DNA of 64,000 bases from RGIG9041 sp045657265 (GCA_045657265.1 JAZOSU010000004.1:1-64000); one strand, 5' to 3'; positions 50,971 to 61,266 are shown, numbered from the stretch's first letter. Notes: generated by a model from the sequence alone, not told the origin. A program made the numbers and translations.

Positions 50971-51547
50971 TATACATATTTCTCGCTTTATCAAGTTCTC
51001 CTGCCATCAGTAGATCGCATATAGCTCCTGTTTTATCGGCAGCCGAAACTATTTCTTTATAGTCGCTATCCGGAAACTTCCCAAGCACCCAGTCTTTAAG
51101 GTCATATTCGGGTGTCGGTTTTTTGCCGACTCCGATTTTTATACGCAAAAACTGTTCGGTACCAAGATTTTTAATTATATCCCATATACCGTTATGTCCC
51201 CCGTCAGAGCCTTTGGGTCTTATACGTATTTTACCCGGTACCAAAGATACATCATCATATATAACAATTATATTCTCTTTGGGTATTTTAAAAAAGCTCA
51301 TCACGTCACGAACAGCTTCACCGCTCAGATTCATAAAAGTCTGAGGTTTTATTATGTAAATTTCCTTTTCAAAGTCAGCTGATTTATACGCAAAAGCATT
51401 TGCTTTTACCTTTACAGCTGATGCATTATAATAATCTATTAATCTGTCTGCGCATATAAAACCTGCGTTATGACGTGTTTTTTCATATTTTGCACCGGGG
51501 TTACCGAGACCCACAATAAGATATTTGGGTTTAGATTTAAAAATCAT
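50963..51547 (-). CDS. pth: Peptidyl-tRNA hydrolase
   Basis: 194 residues. The motif VGLGNPGAKYEKTRHNAGF carries the catalytic His; YDDVSLVPGKIRIRPKGSDGGHNG and KPQTFMNLSG are also present. It recycles peptidyl-tRNA. The mfd gene overlaps its 3' end, a common arrangement in Firmicutes (pth-mfd). Confidence 0.97.
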   Translation of the reverse strand: MIFKSKPKYLIVGLGNPGAKYEKTRHNAGFICADRLIDYYNASAVKVKANAFAYKSADFEKEIYIIKPQTFMNLSGEAVRDVMSFFKIPKENIIVIYDDVSLVPGKIRIRPKGSDGGHNGIWDIIKNLGTEQFLRIKIGVGKKPTPEYDLKDWVLGKFPDSDYKEIVSAADKTGAICDLLMAGELDKARNMYNG

Positions 51548-51549
51548 TT

Positions 51550-52527
51550 TTACCTCTCATCATATTTTTCAAAAAATTCTATAACTGTTTTTTTATAAGT
51601 TTCAGGGTCTACGTAAAAACTCAGTCCGTGGTCAGCCCCATCTACTGTAAGAAGTTGTTTTTCAGAAGCGCATGCTTCATAGTTTTCTTTTGTCATATCT
51701 ACAGGCACAAAACTGTCACTTGTTCCGTGAACAAACAAAATGGGTGTTTTTGTATTTGCAACACAGTTTACTGTAGATATACTCTTAGCATCAAAATTTG
51801 CCTGTCGGCTTACGTAGAAATTTGCAATATTAAGCGCAAGATTACCTTTAATCTTCAGGTTATTGTTCATAACGTGTCTCCAGATATCATTAGGAGATGT
51901 AAATCCGCAGTCACTTATTATCCCTTTGACGCGCGGCGGCAAATCAAGTTCAGATGCCATAAGAACGGTTGTTGCGCCCATTGATATTCCGCACAGGTAC
52001 ACAGGAATATCAGTTTGTTCTGTCTCAAGCACATATTCGAGCCAATCAACACAGTCATAGCGTTCAAAAACGCCAAACCCTATATGTTCCCCCTGACTTT
52101 CGCCGTGAGCCCGTTGATCAGGAAAAAGCACCGAACATCCTTGCTCGTGTAAAAACTCTGCTATAAGACTAAAATCGGTAACCCACGACGATCTCCAACC
52201 GTGCATTGCAATAATTATACGTTTTGGATTTTCGTGTCTGTACCAATAACCTGTAAGAGTAAGACCGTCACGGTTCTTAATTGTCACTTTTTCTGTACAG
52301 ACGTCCTTAAGGTAAAGTGCTTTTTCGGTTGCAAATTCAACAAGTCCGTCATCAGGCGGATTTGAACCCGAAATGTTAATTTTTGCCGTTCTTAATACTT
52401 TAGGAATTTCTTTTTTAACTGCCATATCCGAAAGAAGTTTAACAGCAGACAACAGAGTAGCAGTAACAGCACTTGCAACTGCCGCGGCACCGACTGATGC
52501 CAACGCTATTTTTGTTTCTTTTTTCAT
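51550..52527 (-). CDS. Alpha/beta hydrolase (DUF-like, BAAT/dienelactone-type)
   Basis: About 325 residues. One N-terminal membrane helix (residues 4-30) is followed by an alpha/beta hydrolase domain: MHGWRSS, the nucleophile elbow CGISMGATTVLM with catalytic Ser, FVHGTSDSFVP and DGADHGLSF with Asp and His. The substrate is unknown; it is probably anchored at the membrane. The start is the ATG behind GGGAGTGGTGGAA. It is two bases upstream of pth. Confidence 0.87.
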   Translation of the reverse strand: MKKETKIALASVGAAAVASAVTATLLSAVKLLSDMAVKKEIPKVLRTAKINISGSNPPDDGLVEFATEKALYLKDVCTEKVTIKNRDGLTLTGYWYRHENPKRIIIAMHGWRSSWVTDFSLIAEFLHEQGCSVLFPDQRAHGESQGEHIGFGVFERYDCVDWLEYVLETEQTDIPVYLCGISMGATTVLMASELDLPPRVKGIISDCGFTSPNDIWRHVMNNNLKIKGNLALNIANFYVSRQANFDAKSISTVNCVANTKTPILFVHGTSDSFVPVDMTKENYEACASEKQLLTVDGADHGLSFYVDPETYKKTVIEFFEKYDER

Positions 52528-52568
52528 TTCCACCACTCCCTTATTCAGTATACACATTTAAGGAATGT

Positions 52569-54260
52569 TTATTGATTATTTTCAAGTTTTCTATAATCAA
52601 CTTTTCCAACGAGTGTTTTTGGCAGTTCTTCTCTGAATTCTATATCATACGGAAGAGCATATTTTGCAATATGTTTTTTTCCATATTCAAAAATAATATT
52701 TTTTGTTTCGTTATTTGGCATAACACCTTTTTTCAGAACAACAAAGGCTTTTACTTTCTGCATTTTCAATGCATCGGGAACACCTATGACACAGCTCATC
52801 TGAACAAGGCCGTTTGCATCAAAAATATTTTCAAGATGGGACGGATATACGTTATAACCGTTTGTTACGATAACTCTTTTTATTCTCTGACAAAAATAAA
52901 CAAAGCCGTCTTCATCCATTTTTCCAAGATCACCTGTATGAACCCACAAAAGTCCGTCGCTATGTCTTTTTAAAACTTTTTCTGTCTCATCGGGTCTATC
53001 AAGATAACCGAGCATTACGGTAGGTCCGCTGATACATATTTCACCTTCCTGCCCGTATTCTACTTCGTTATCAGTTGACGGTTTTACTATTTTATAGTAA
53101 GTATCGGGGAAAGGCTGACCTATACTTCCTTCTTTGGAAAGGTGCATAGGCGTAAGACAACTTGCGGTAACACATTCGGTAGTTCCGTAACCTTCACGAA
53201 TTTTAACAGAAGAGTTGTTATTCTTTAAAAAATCATCAAATTTTTTCTTAAGTTCTACAGACAGAGAGTCCCCTCCGCAAAATACTCCTTTAAGGCAAGA
53301 AAGATCTGCGTTTTTCATTGTTTTCTGACGAAGGAGCGCCTCAAACAAGGTAGGAACGCCTGCTATGAAATTACATTTTGTTTTAAGTATTAATTTTGCA
53401 TAACTTTTTGCCGTAAATCTCGGCACAAGAACACATCTACCGCCTGATGCAAGCATAGAATGAACGCTGACACCAAGTCCGAATCCGTGAAACACAGGCA
53501 TTACTGCAAGCATTTTATCACCGGGGCAAAACATCGGGTTAGTTGCAATTATCTGTTTAGCCAAAGCATTGAAATTGAAGCTTGAAAGCAAAATTCCTTT
53601 AGAAGTTCCGGTTGTTCCACCACTATACAGAATTACTGCCGCCTCATCTTTTTGCAATTCATCTTCAAAATCGCAACTACAATTATTTGCTGATTTTAAA
53701 AAACTTTTCCACTCAACTACTGAATCAGACCAATCAGGTTTTGGCATTTTTTTGTTTTGCGTTAAAGCGTATCCGATTTTAGTGAGAGCATTAAGTTCAT
53801 CTTTAATGCTTGTTATAATTAGTTTTTTTAAAGAAACATTTGAAGATATTGCTTCAAATTTCCGGTAAAACTGGTCCAGAGTAATTGCGGCGACACTTTT
53901 TGAATCATTAAGATAAAATTCGATTTCTTTTTCCGCCGACAAGGGATGTATCATATTTGCTATGGCACCCACGCGGTTTGCGGCATAAAACATGGCAACT
54001 GCCTGAGGACAGTTAGGAAGACAGATTGTTATTCTGTCTCCTTTTTTTATACCGTTTGCAATTAAAGCTTTTGCTACTCTGTCAATTTTGTCTATAAGCT
54101 GAGTATAGGTTGTTTTTTTACCCATAAAATCAAAAGCTATAAAATCAGGGTATTTTTCTGAAATACATTTTACAGCACCATACATAGTACCCTGATAATA
54201 TTCAAGATTTTTAGGTACATCACCGTAATTATCAAGCCACGGCGTTTTTACGTAAGGCAT
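52569..54260 (-). CDS. AMP-binding acyl-CoA ligase-like protein
   Basis: 563 residues. The P-loop-like ILYSGGTTGTSKGILLS, the A5 region GYGTTE, the A7 region HTGDLGKMDEDGFVYF and NGYNVYPSHLE, and a C-terminal LVGKVDYRKLE are all present. It probably activates a fatty acid or other carboxylate with ATP. The adjacent aminotransferase (six bases upstream) may act in the same pathway, but no pathway is clear. Confidence 0.92.
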   Translation of the reverse strand: MPYVKTPWLDNYGDVPKNLEYYQGTMYGAVKCISEKYPDFIAFDFMGKKTTYTQLIDKIDRVAKALIANGIKKGDRITICLPNCPQAVAMFYAANRVGAIANMIHPLSAEKEIEFYLNDSKSVAAITLDQFYRKFEAISSNVSLKKLIITSIKDELNALTKIGYALTQNKKMPKPDWSDSVVEWKSFLKSANNCSCDFEDELQKDEAAVILYSGGTTGTSKGILLSSFNFNALAKQIIATNPMFCPGDKMLAVMPVFHGFGLGVSVHSMLASGGRCVLVPRFTAKSYAKLILKTKCNFIAGVPTLFEALLRQKTMKNADLSCLKGVFCGGDSLSVELKKKFDDFLKNNNSSVKIREGYGTTECVTASCLTPMHLSKEGSIGQPFPDTYYKIVKPSTDNEVEYGQEGEICISGPTVMLGYLDRPDETEKVLKRHSDGLLWVHTGDLGKMDEDGFVYFCQRIKRVIVTNGYNVYPSHLENIFDANGLVQMSCVIGVPDALKMQKVKAFVVLKKGVMPNNETKNIIFEYGKKHIAKYALPYDIEFREELPKTLVGKVDYRKLENNQ

Positions 54261-54265
54261 TAAAA

Positions 54266-55444
54266 TTACTCCTCAATAAGCTTTTTAAAAAGCGGAAGTG
54301 AACGTTTTATCATTTCTGTTGACACGCAGTAAGATATACGTATATATCCCTCACATCCAAAACTATCGGAAGGAACAACAAGAAGGTCATATTTTTTAGC
54401 TTTTTCACAGAATTCTTTTGCATCAGCCAAAGGTGATTTCACAAACAGATAAAAAGCGCCATCGGGATGAATACATTCATAACCATACTCTGTAAGAGCA
54501 TCATAAAGTAAGTCTCTGTTCTTTTTATATATTGAAATATCAGAAACCGCCTCGGGATTTTTTTCAATCACTTTCTGCATAAGGCTTGGCGCACAAACAA
54601 ATCCAAGCATTCTTCCTGCGCCGCAAACTGCGGCATACACATCACTTGCGTTTTCCATTCTGTTACACACAAGAATATAACCTATTCTCTCGCCCGGAAG
54701 AGAAAGAGATTTACTATATGAATAGCAAACAAAAGTATTATCATAGTAGCGTGTAATGTAAGGAACCTTTACAGATTCATCATATACAAGTTCTCTATAA
54801 GGTTCATCCGAAATAAGATAAACAGGATGACCATATTCTGCTGATTTAGCTTTAAGAAAATCAGCAAGGCGGATTATTGTTTCTTCAGTTAAAACTACAC
54901 CTGAGGGGTTATTTGGTGAATTAATAATAAGCGCTTTTGTTTTATCAGAGATTACTTTTTCAAGCATTTCAAAATTAATCTGAAAATCATCAGCTGCAGG
55001 TACTATTTTAAATGTAGCACCTGCACCCTCTACAAAAACTTTATATTCAGGGAAAAACGGTGCAAAAGCTATTACCTCGTCACCTTCGTTACATATTGCG
55101 TTTAATGACACAGTCAAAGAAGCAGCGGCGCCACAGGTAATATATATATCATCAGGGGTAGTTGTTTCAGAAAATCTTCTGTTAATACTGTCTGATATTA
55201 CTTTTCTTGTTACAGGAGCTCCCTGCGCAGACGTATAACTATGTACCAAAGTTGTATCTTTAGACACTAATTCTGTTATTGTTTTATCTATACATTCAGG
55301 AGAAGGAACGCTTGGGTTTCCAAGGCTGAAATCATACACGTTTTCTCTTCCTACAACAGCTGCTCTGCTATTGCCATATTCAAATATTTCGCGAATAACC
55401 GAACGTGCAACACCAAGAGAATGATTTTTCATATTAATATTCAT
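54266..55444 (-). CDS. PLP-dependent class I/II aminotransferase
   Basis: 392 residues, fold-type I. PLP lysine in CYSYSKSLSLPGERIGYI, the Asn in NSPNNPSG, the Asp/Tyr region ISDEPYRELVYD and the C-terminal IRISYCVS are present. It resembles aspartate-like aminotransferases; the specificity is open. It is six bases upstream of the acyl-CoA ligase gene on the same strand. Confidence 0.92.
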   Translation of the reverse strand: MNINMKNHSLGVARSVIREIFEYGNSRAAVVGRENVYDFSLGNPSVPSPECIDKTITELVSKDTTLVHSYTSAQGAPVTRKVISDSINRRFSETTTPDDIYITCGAAASLTVSLNAICNEGDEVIAFAPFFPEYKVFVEGAGATFKIVPAADDFQINFEMLEKVISDKTKALIINSPNNPSGVVLTEETIIRLADFLKAKSAEYGHPVYLISDEPYRELVYDESVKVPYITRYYDNTFVCYSYSKSLSLPGERIGYILVCNRMENASDVYAAVCGAGRMLGFVCAPSLMQKVIEKNPEAVSDISIYKKNRDLLYDALTEYGYECIHPDGAFYLFVKSPLADAKEFCEKAKKYDLLVVPSDSFGCEGYIRISYCVSTEMIKRSLPLFKKLIEE

Positions 55445-55512
55445 AAATTTATACCTCTACATAATATTCTAAATTAATATTATAATACTATTAATAATTA
55501 AAGTCAAATACA

Positions 55513-55550
55513 TAAAAAAGCGAAAGACATAAAGTCTTTCGCCATTTTTA
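55513..55550 (-). terminator. Terminator of the tig-clpP-clpX operon
   Basis: GGCGAAAGAC / GTCTTTCGCT-type hairpin with a TTTAT loop and T-run on the minus strand, directly after the clpX stop. Confidence 0.88.
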
Positions 55551-56798
55551 TACGTCATGTGTAATAATTTTCACAGGTTGCTGACCAAGCACGAAAGGTT
55601 TTGTAATTACAACTGTATTTACGTTTTCCATTGAAGGAACGTCATACATTACTCCCTGCATAATTTTTTCAATTATCGAGCGCAACCCTCTTGCACCTGT
55701 TTTGTTTGCAACTGTCATAGCAGCAATCTCACTAAGCGCATCATCTTCAAACACAAGTTCTACATTGTCATATTCAAAAAGTTTTTTATATTGTTTGATT
55801 ATTGCGTTTTTAGGCTCTGTCAATATCTTAAGCATAGCCGCATCATCCAACTCGTCAAGAGAAACAAGCACAGGAAGTCTGCCTACAATTTCCGGAATAA
55901 GACCGTATTTTACTATATCATAGCTCTCAACATTATGATATATTTCACTCAAGGATTTTTTGGAGGTAGCTTTGATATCGGCACCAAAACCGATACCGCC
56001 GTTTCCTTTAAGACGTTTTTCTACAGTTTTCTGTATTCCGTCAAAAGAACCTCCGCAAATAAACAATATATTTTTTGTGTCAATATGGATAAACTCCTGA
56101 TTAGGATGTTTACGGCCACCGTTGGGCGGAACGTTTGAAACAGTGCCTTCAAGTATTTTCAGAAGTGCCTGTTGAACACCTTCACCGCTTACATCACGTG
56201 TTATTGACATATTTTCGCTTTTACGTGAAATTTTATCTATCTCGTCGATATAAATTATGCCTTTTTCAGCTTTTTCAACGTCATAATCAGCCGCCTGAAT
56301 AAGCTTTAAAAGAATATTCTCTACGTCTTCGCCAACATATCCCGCTTCGGTAAGAGTAGTCGCATCTGCTATTGCAAATGGTACTCCTAAAATTTTAGCA
56401 AGTGTCTGCGCAAGATAGGTTTTACCGCTTCCCGTAGGTCCCACAAGCAGTATATTACTTTTCTGTATTTCAACACCGTCATCTGTATCATCAAGGTTAA
56501 GTATACGTTTATAGTGGTTATACACTGCAACACTAAGCGCAATTTTAGCTTTATCCTGACCGACAATATAGTCATCAAGAAAGCTTTTGATTTCGTGGGG
56601 CGTATAAAGCTTGATATCAAGAGGTACATCTTCGGGTTCGGGTGCATTATCACAGTCAAGTCCCAACATCTGAGCGCACAGTTCAACGCAGTCACTACAG
56701 ATATAAGCGTTTTTACCTGCAATAAGTTTAGGCGTAACGTTTTCCGGTCTACCGCAAAAATCACAACAAGGTGTATTTTTTTCTTTTGAACCGTCCAT
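55548..56798 (-). CDS. clpX: ClpX ATPase subunit
   Basis: 416 residues. N-terminal zinc-binding domain with C12, C15, C34 and C37. AAA+ domain with Walker A LLVGPTGSGKT, Walker B GIIYIDEIDKI, a pore-loop region and C-terminal GARGLRSIIE. It unfolds tagged proteins for ClpP. Two bases downstream of clpP. Confidence 0.97.
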   Translation of the reverse strand: MDGSKEKNTPCCDFCGRPENVTPKLIAGKNAYICSDCVELCAQMLGLDCDNAPEPEDVPLDIKLYTPHEIKSFLDDYIVGQDKAKIALSVAVYNHYKRILNLDDTDDGVEIQKSNILLVGPTGSGKTYLAQTLAKILGVPFAIADATTLTEAGYVGEDVENILLKLIQAADYDVEKAEKGIIYIDEIDKISRKSENMSITRDVSGEGVQQALLKILEGTVSNVPPNGGRKHPNQEFIHIDTKNILFICGGSFDGIQKTVEKRLKGNGGIGFGADIKATSKKSLSEIYHNVESYDIVKYGLIPEIVGRLPVLVSLDELDDAAMLKILTEPKNAIIKQYKKLFEYDNVELVFEDDALSEIAAMTVANKTGARGLRSIIEKIMQGVMYDVPSMENVNTVVITKPFVLGQQPVKIITHDV

Positions 56799-56800
56799 TA

Positions 56801-57382
56801 TTACCTCGTTTTAATAACTTTATCAATAAGTCCGTAAGCACAGGCTTCATCTGCTGACATAAAATTGTCACGCTCGGTATCTTTTTCGATAACCTCAAGC
56901 GGTTTCCCTGTTGCATCGGCAAGCATTGAATTGAGTTTCTTTTTCATTTTGATTATTCTCTCGGCGTGAATCTGAATATCAGTTGCCTGACCCTGTGTTC
57001 CGCCAAGAGGCTGATGTATCATTATCTCACTATTAGGAAGTGCATAGCGTTTACCTTTTGCACCTGCCGAAAGAAGAAACGCGCCCATACTTGCCGCCAT
57101 ACCGATACATATTGTAGAAACATCACATTTGATATACTGCATTGTATCGTATATAGCCATACCGGCAGTAATAGAGCCTCCGGGTGAATTGATATAAAAG
57201 CTTATATCTTTTTCAGAATCCTGCGCCTCAAGATACAAAAGCTGAGCAACTACAAGACTTGCTGTTGTATCATTGACTTCTTCGGAAAGAAATACGATAC
57301 GGTCATTCAAAAGTCTTGAATATATATCGTATGAACGTTCTCCCCTACCCGTCTGTTCTACTACCATTGGTACTAAACTCAT
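56801..57382 (-). CDS. clpP: ATP-dependent Clp protease proteolytic subunit
   Basis: 193 residues. Catalytic Ser98 in GMAASMGAF, His123 in MIHQPLGG and a downstream Asp complete the triad. The oxyanion region SPGGSITAGM is present. It forms the tetradecameric protease core with ClpX. It lies 27 bases downstream of tig. Confidence 0.97.
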   Translation of the reverse strand: MSLVPMVVEQTGRGERSYDIYSRLLNDRIVFLSEEVNDTTASLVVAQLLYLEAQDSEKDISFYINSPGGSITAGMAIYDTMQYIKCDVSTICIGMAASMGAFLLSAGAKGKRYALPNSEIMIHQPLGGTQGQATDIQIHAERIIKMKKKLNSMLADATGKPLEVIEKDTERDNFMSADEACAYGLIDKVIKTR

Positions 57383-57409
57383 TGTGTTTTCTCCTACAAA
57401 TAAAATTAA

Positions 57410-58768
57410 TTATTCAGCGTCTTTTTTATCAGCTGATTTTTTAGTTGTTGTTTTTTTAGCTGTAGTTGTTTTCTTTGCAGCAGAAACTTTTTCTTCTGTT
57501 ATTTCTGCATTGTTTTTAATAACTTCTACTGCTTTACTAACTGCAACGTCCATAGAAATTTCTGATGCAGGAATATACATTTTAACCTGATTAATATCCA
57601 TTTTATAAGCATCAGCTATTGCCTGGAATTCTTTATCAATTTCTTCGTCTGAAATTACGATACCTTCAAGCTCGACGATTTTTTCAAGAGCAAGTCTTGT
57701 TTTAACCTGTTTGAGAGCTTCTGGTTCATAATTCTTTTTAAAGCTATCCATATCCATACCTGTATAGCTTATGTATGTTTCAAGGTTAAGGCCTGAACCT
57801 GCAAGTCTCTGTTCAAACTCTGATACCATTGAATTTACTTTCTGGTCTATCATACACTGAGGAATTTCAACCTCTGTGTTTTCAAGAAGTTTTTCAACAA
57901 GAGCTGAATCAAGTTCTGCTTCTGACTGGTTCTTTTTCTGTTCTTTAAGTTTCTTTTTGATATCAGCTTTGAGTTCTGCGAGAGTATCAAATTCACTTAC
58001 GTCTTTTGCAAATTCATCATCAACTTCAGGAAGCTGAATTTCTTTTACTGCATTTACTTTTACTTTAAATACAGCTTTTTTACCTTTGAGTTCTTCAGCG
58101 TGATATTCTTCAGGGAAAGTTACGTTAACATCACATTCTTCACCTGCTTTTTTGCCTGCGAGCTGATCTTCAAAGCCTGGGATAAATGTGTTTGATCCAA
58201 GGTTAAGATCAAAACCTGCGTCTTTACCGCCTTCGAATGCCACTTCATCAACAAATCCTTCGTAGTCAATGTTTACTGTATCGCCCATTTTTGATTCACG
58301 GTCAACGTCAACTATTCTCTGATTCTGTTTGCGAAGAGTTTCGAGTTCTGTTTTTACCATTGTTTCTGTTACATTATAGACATTCTTTGTAACTTTTATA
58401 CCTTTATAGTCTTTAATTTCAACTTCAGGTTTAACAGTAACTTTTGCTTTGAATTCAAAGCCTTCGGCATCTACTGCAGTAACTTCAACTTCAGGGTTGT
58501 CCACAGGGTTTATACCTGCTTCTTTAACTGCATCTTCATAAGCTGCAGGATAAAGAGCATTAATAGCCTCATCATAAAATACGCCTTCACCGTAAAGTGT
58601 CTCAATCATTTTTCTGGGAGCTTTACCTTTACGGAAACCTGGTACTGTCATTTTAGCAACATTCTTTTTGAATGCAGCGTCTACAGCTTTTTTAAACTCG
58701 TCGCCTTTTACTTCTACAACAAGTTCAACTGTGTTTTTTTCGATTTTTTTGTTTTCCTTTAAATTCAT
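57410..58768 (-). CDS. tig: Trigger factor
   Basis: 452 residues. The ribosome-binding motif GFRKGKAPRKMIE lies near residue 45, followed by the PPIase (FKBP) domain about 150-245 (GDTVNIDYEGFVD) and a C-terminal helical chaperone arm. The last 20 residues are a Lys/Thr/Ala-rich tail (KKTTTAKKTTTKKSADKKDA). It folds nascent chains at the ribosome. It starts the tig-clpP-clpX operon. Confidence 0.96.
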   Translation of the reverse strand: MNLKENKKIEKNTVELVVEVKGDEFKKAVDAAFKKNVAKMTVPGFRKGKAPRKMIETLYGEGVFYDEAINALYPAAYEDAVKEAGINPVDNPEVEVTAVDAEGFEFKAKVTVKPEVEIKDYKGIKVTKNVYNVTETMVKTELETLRKQNQRIVDVDRESKMGDTVNIDYEGFVDEVAFEGGKDAGFDLNLGSNTFIPGFEDQLAGKKAGEECDVNVTFPEEYHAEELKGKKAVFKVKVNAVKEIQLPEVDDEFAKDVSEFDTLAELKADIKKKLKEQKKNQSEAELDSALVEKLLENTEVEIPQCMIDQKVNSMVSEFEQRLAGSGLNLETYISYTGMDMDSFKKNYEPEALKQVKTRLALEKIVELEGIVISDEEIDKEFQAIADAYKMDINQVKMYIPASEISMDVAVSKAVEVIKNNAEITEEKVSAAKKTTTAKKTTTKKSADKKDAE

Positions 58769-58813
58769 ATATGCTTACCTCCAAAATATTACATATATAT
58801 TATCTAAAATATT

Positions 58814-59503
58814 TTATATATTAATTGGCAAAAAGTCAATAGCATCTGCAGAAACGAGATAAAACTTTATGCCAAAAAACTCACCTTTTTTGGCTTTTTT
58901 GACGGAAGCTGAATGCAAATGGCCGTAAAAACATCGTTTTACGTCATATTTTTGCATAGTTTCAATTATTTCATCTGCTGTATACTCTTCAAAAATCGGT
59001 GGATAATGAAGAAAAACTACTTTTTCCGTACCGTCTTGCGCCGTTTGTAGTGAACGTTCAAGTCTCCCTGCTTCACGCAGTATTATTTTTTTATCTTTTT
59101 CACCTGTATTTTCTGTTTCTACGGTCCAACCTCTTGTACCGCATATAGAAATCCCATCAACCGTAAAACTGTTATTATAAAGGAATTGTATTGTTGTAAT
59201 TTCGTTTTCAGCAAAGAATCGGTTCATTTTGCTGACCGTCTCCCACCAATAATCGTGATTTCCTTTAAGAAAAAATTTTTTACCCGGCAAACTGTCAATT
59301 AATTTGAAATCGGGCAGTGCTTCTTTAAGGTTCATACCCCAGGAAATATCACCTGTAATTACAACTGTATCATCTTCTGAAATAGTTTCAGTCCAGTTTT
59401 TAACGAGTTTTTCTGTATAATTTTCCCACACGCCCCCAAAAACATCCATTGGTTTTTGAACACCCTGAGAAAGATGAAGATCGCCAATAACGTATATGGA
59501 CAA
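58814..59503 (-). CDS. Metallophosphoesterase
   Basis: About 229 residues of the calcineurin-like fold: GDLHLS, VITGDISWGM, FLKGNHDYWW, VFLHYPP and CFYGHLHS supply the metal ligands. The substrate is unknown. I choose the TTG of LSIYVIGDLH as start because GGAGG lies seven bases upstream; the longer reading frame has no SD at its ATG. It is near tig on the same strand. Confidence 0.87.
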   Translation of the reverse strand: MSIYVIGDLHLSQGVQKPMDVFGGVWENYTEKLVKNWTETISEDDTVVITGDISWGMNLKEALPDFKLIDSLPGKKFFLKGNHDYWWETVSKMNRFFAENEITTIQFLYNNSFTVDGISICGTRGWTVETENTGEKDKKIILREAGRLERSLQTAQDGTEKVVFLHYPPIFEEYTADEIIETMQKYDVKRCFYGHLHSASVKKAKKGEFFGIKFYLVSADAIDFLPINI

Positions 59504-59578
59504 TTCTTTTCCTCCAAAAATTACCATTAATATTTTTTTAAATCTGCACAAACTAAAATTCGAAAGGAGCTGAATAAA

Positions 59579-59743
59579 ATGAATGATAATTGTGCAAACA
59601 AAGGTGTTGTATGTGAAGTAACGAATTGTTATTATCATACAACCGGAAACGAATGTACCGCAGAAAAAATTGAAGTATGCAACTGCAAAAACTGCTCAGC
59701 AGAAAAAAACGAGACATTCTGTTCCACTTATCGCGAAAAATAA
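59579..59743 (+). CDS. DUF1540 miniprotein
   Basis: A 54-residue protein starting MNDNCANKGVVCEVTNCYYH and ending FCSTYREK. It has the DUF1540 pattern CxVxNCxYHxxGNxCxAxxIxV with a terminal TxC, probably metal-binding. An SD of AAAGGAG sits eight bases upstream. The gene is short enough that automated callers may miss it. DUF1540 members are found in spore-forming Firmicutes, but their role is not established. A terminator follows. Confidence 0.85.
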   Translation: MNDNCANKGVVCEVTNCYYHTTGNECTAEKIEVCNCKNCSAEKNETFCSTYREK

Positions 59744-59751
59744 GTTCCTTT

Positions 59752-59785
59752 ATTAAGGACGGCAAAAAGCCGTCCTTTTTATTTT
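59752..59785. terminator. Bidirectional terminator between the DUF1540 gene and thrC
   Basis: AAGGACGGC / GCCGTCCTT with an AAAAA loop and T-run. It lies between the convergent miniprotein gene and thrC. Confidence 0.88.
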
Positions 59786-61266
59786 GAAATGTTCAGGAAT
59801 TCGTATACTTTATTTATCATCTGTTCTTTTTCACATTTATCTGTAAATCTGCTTTTTGCCTGTTTGAGATTTTTAAGTGAATCAGGAACAGGCATTGAAG
59901 TTTTGTCAAAAAGAATATCAAACAGTTCAAATTCGTCCTGTACATCAACTTTTCCTGAAATACCCTCAATAACACTTGCAGGGAATTTATAAGGACTTGC
60001 AGTTGACAAAATCACTTTTTTATTTTCCGTTTCATAGTTCTGAGCAACATAGTATGCAACGGCTGTATGCGGATCTGCTACATATCCATATTTTTCAAAA
60101 GCTTCACCTATAGCTTCAACTGTCATTTGTTCAGTTGCACAGCCGCCTACAAACTCTTCTTTTATCTGTCTGAGAAGATCTGCGTCTACAGAATATTTTC
60201 CGTTTTGAGAAAGTTCTTTCATATATCCTGCAACTTTTTCATCGTCATATCCGCTCATTATAAACAAAAGACGCTCAAGGTTACTTGAAATAAGAATATC
60301 CATTGACGGTGAAATAGTTGTAAAGAAGTTTCTGTTTTTATCGTAAACACCTGTGTTTATGAAATCGGTAAGTACGTTATTTGAGTTTGATGCGCAAACA
60401 AGTTTACCAACGGGAAGTCCCATTTTCTTTGCTATATAGCCTGCAAGAATATCACCGAAATTACCTGTAGGAACAACAAAATCTATTTTATCGCCCATTT
60501 TTATTTCGCCGTTTCTGAGCATATCAGCATATGCAGAAAAATAGTATACAACCTGCGGAACGAGTCTACCCCAGTTTATTGAGTTGGCGCTTGAGAAGAC
60601 ATAACCGTTTTGTTCAAGTTTTTCAGCTACTTCTTTATCACCGAAAATAACTTTAACACCGCTCTGGCAATCGTCAAAGTTACCTTCAATACCCATAACT
60701 CCAGTATTATCGCCTTTTTGCGAAATCATCTGTTTTTTCTGAACTTCACTTACACCGTGAGCAGGATAAAATACAAATATTTTAGTTCCCTCAACATCGC
60801 AAAAACCTTCGAGAGCAGCTTTACCTGTATCACCTGATGTTGCAACAAGTATTACAACGGTTTTATCGTTATTGCTTTTTTTGATAGCACAGGTTAAAAG
60901 TCTGGGCAAAATCTGAAGCGCCATATCTTTAAATGCACAGGTAGGACCGTGCCACAGTTCAAGCACGTAGTTTTTATCATCAAGCTTTTTAACAGGAGTC
61001 GGATCATCTCCGCCGAATTTTTCGTCAGCATACGCACCGTTTACACAGCTTTCTATTTCAGCTTCGGTATAGTCTGTCAAAAACTGAGAAAGTATAAGTT
61101 TTGCGCGCTGTTTATAGTCCATTTCAGACATTGCTGAAATTTGCTGCTTTGAAAGCGCAGGAATCTTTTCAGGAATAAACAAACCGCCTTCTTCTGAAAG
61201 ACCGCGTTCAATTGCAGCTGCAGAAGAAATACCTATCTTGTTGTTTCTTGTACTTACGTAGTTCAT
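59779..61266 (-). CDS. thrC: Threonine synthase
   Basis: 495 residues, fold-type II PLP enzyme. PLP lysine in HGPTCAFKDMALQ, the ATSGDTGKAAL phosphate loop, and VPTGNFGDILAGY are present. It converts O-phosphohomoserine to threonine. No thrA or thrB is adjacent. It lies four bases downstream of the dipeptidase gene on the same strand. Confidence 0.95.
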   Translation of the reverse strand: MNYVSTRNNKIGISSAAAIERGLSEEGGLFIPEKIPALSKQQISAMSEMDYKQRAKLILSQFLTDYTEAEIESCVNGAYADEKFGGDDPTPVKKLDDKNYVLELWHGPTCAFKDMALQILPRLLTCAIKKSNNDKTVVILVATSGDTGKAALEGFCDVEGTKIFVFYPAHGVSEVQKKQMISQKGDNTGVMGIEGNFDDCQSGVKVIFGDKEVAEKLEQNGYVFSSANSINWGRLVPQVVYYFSAYADMLRNGEIKMGDKIDFVVPTGNFGDILAGYIAKKMGLPVGKLVCASNSNNVLTDFINTGVYDKNRNFFTTISPSMDILISSNLERLLFIMSGYDDEKVAGYMKELSQNGKYSVDADLLRQIKEEFVGGCATEQMTVEAIGEAFEKYGYVADPHTAVAYYVAQNYETENKKVILSTASPYKFPASVIEGISGKVDVQDEFELFDILFDKTSMPVPDSLKNLKQAKSRFTDKCEKEQMINKVYEFLNISK

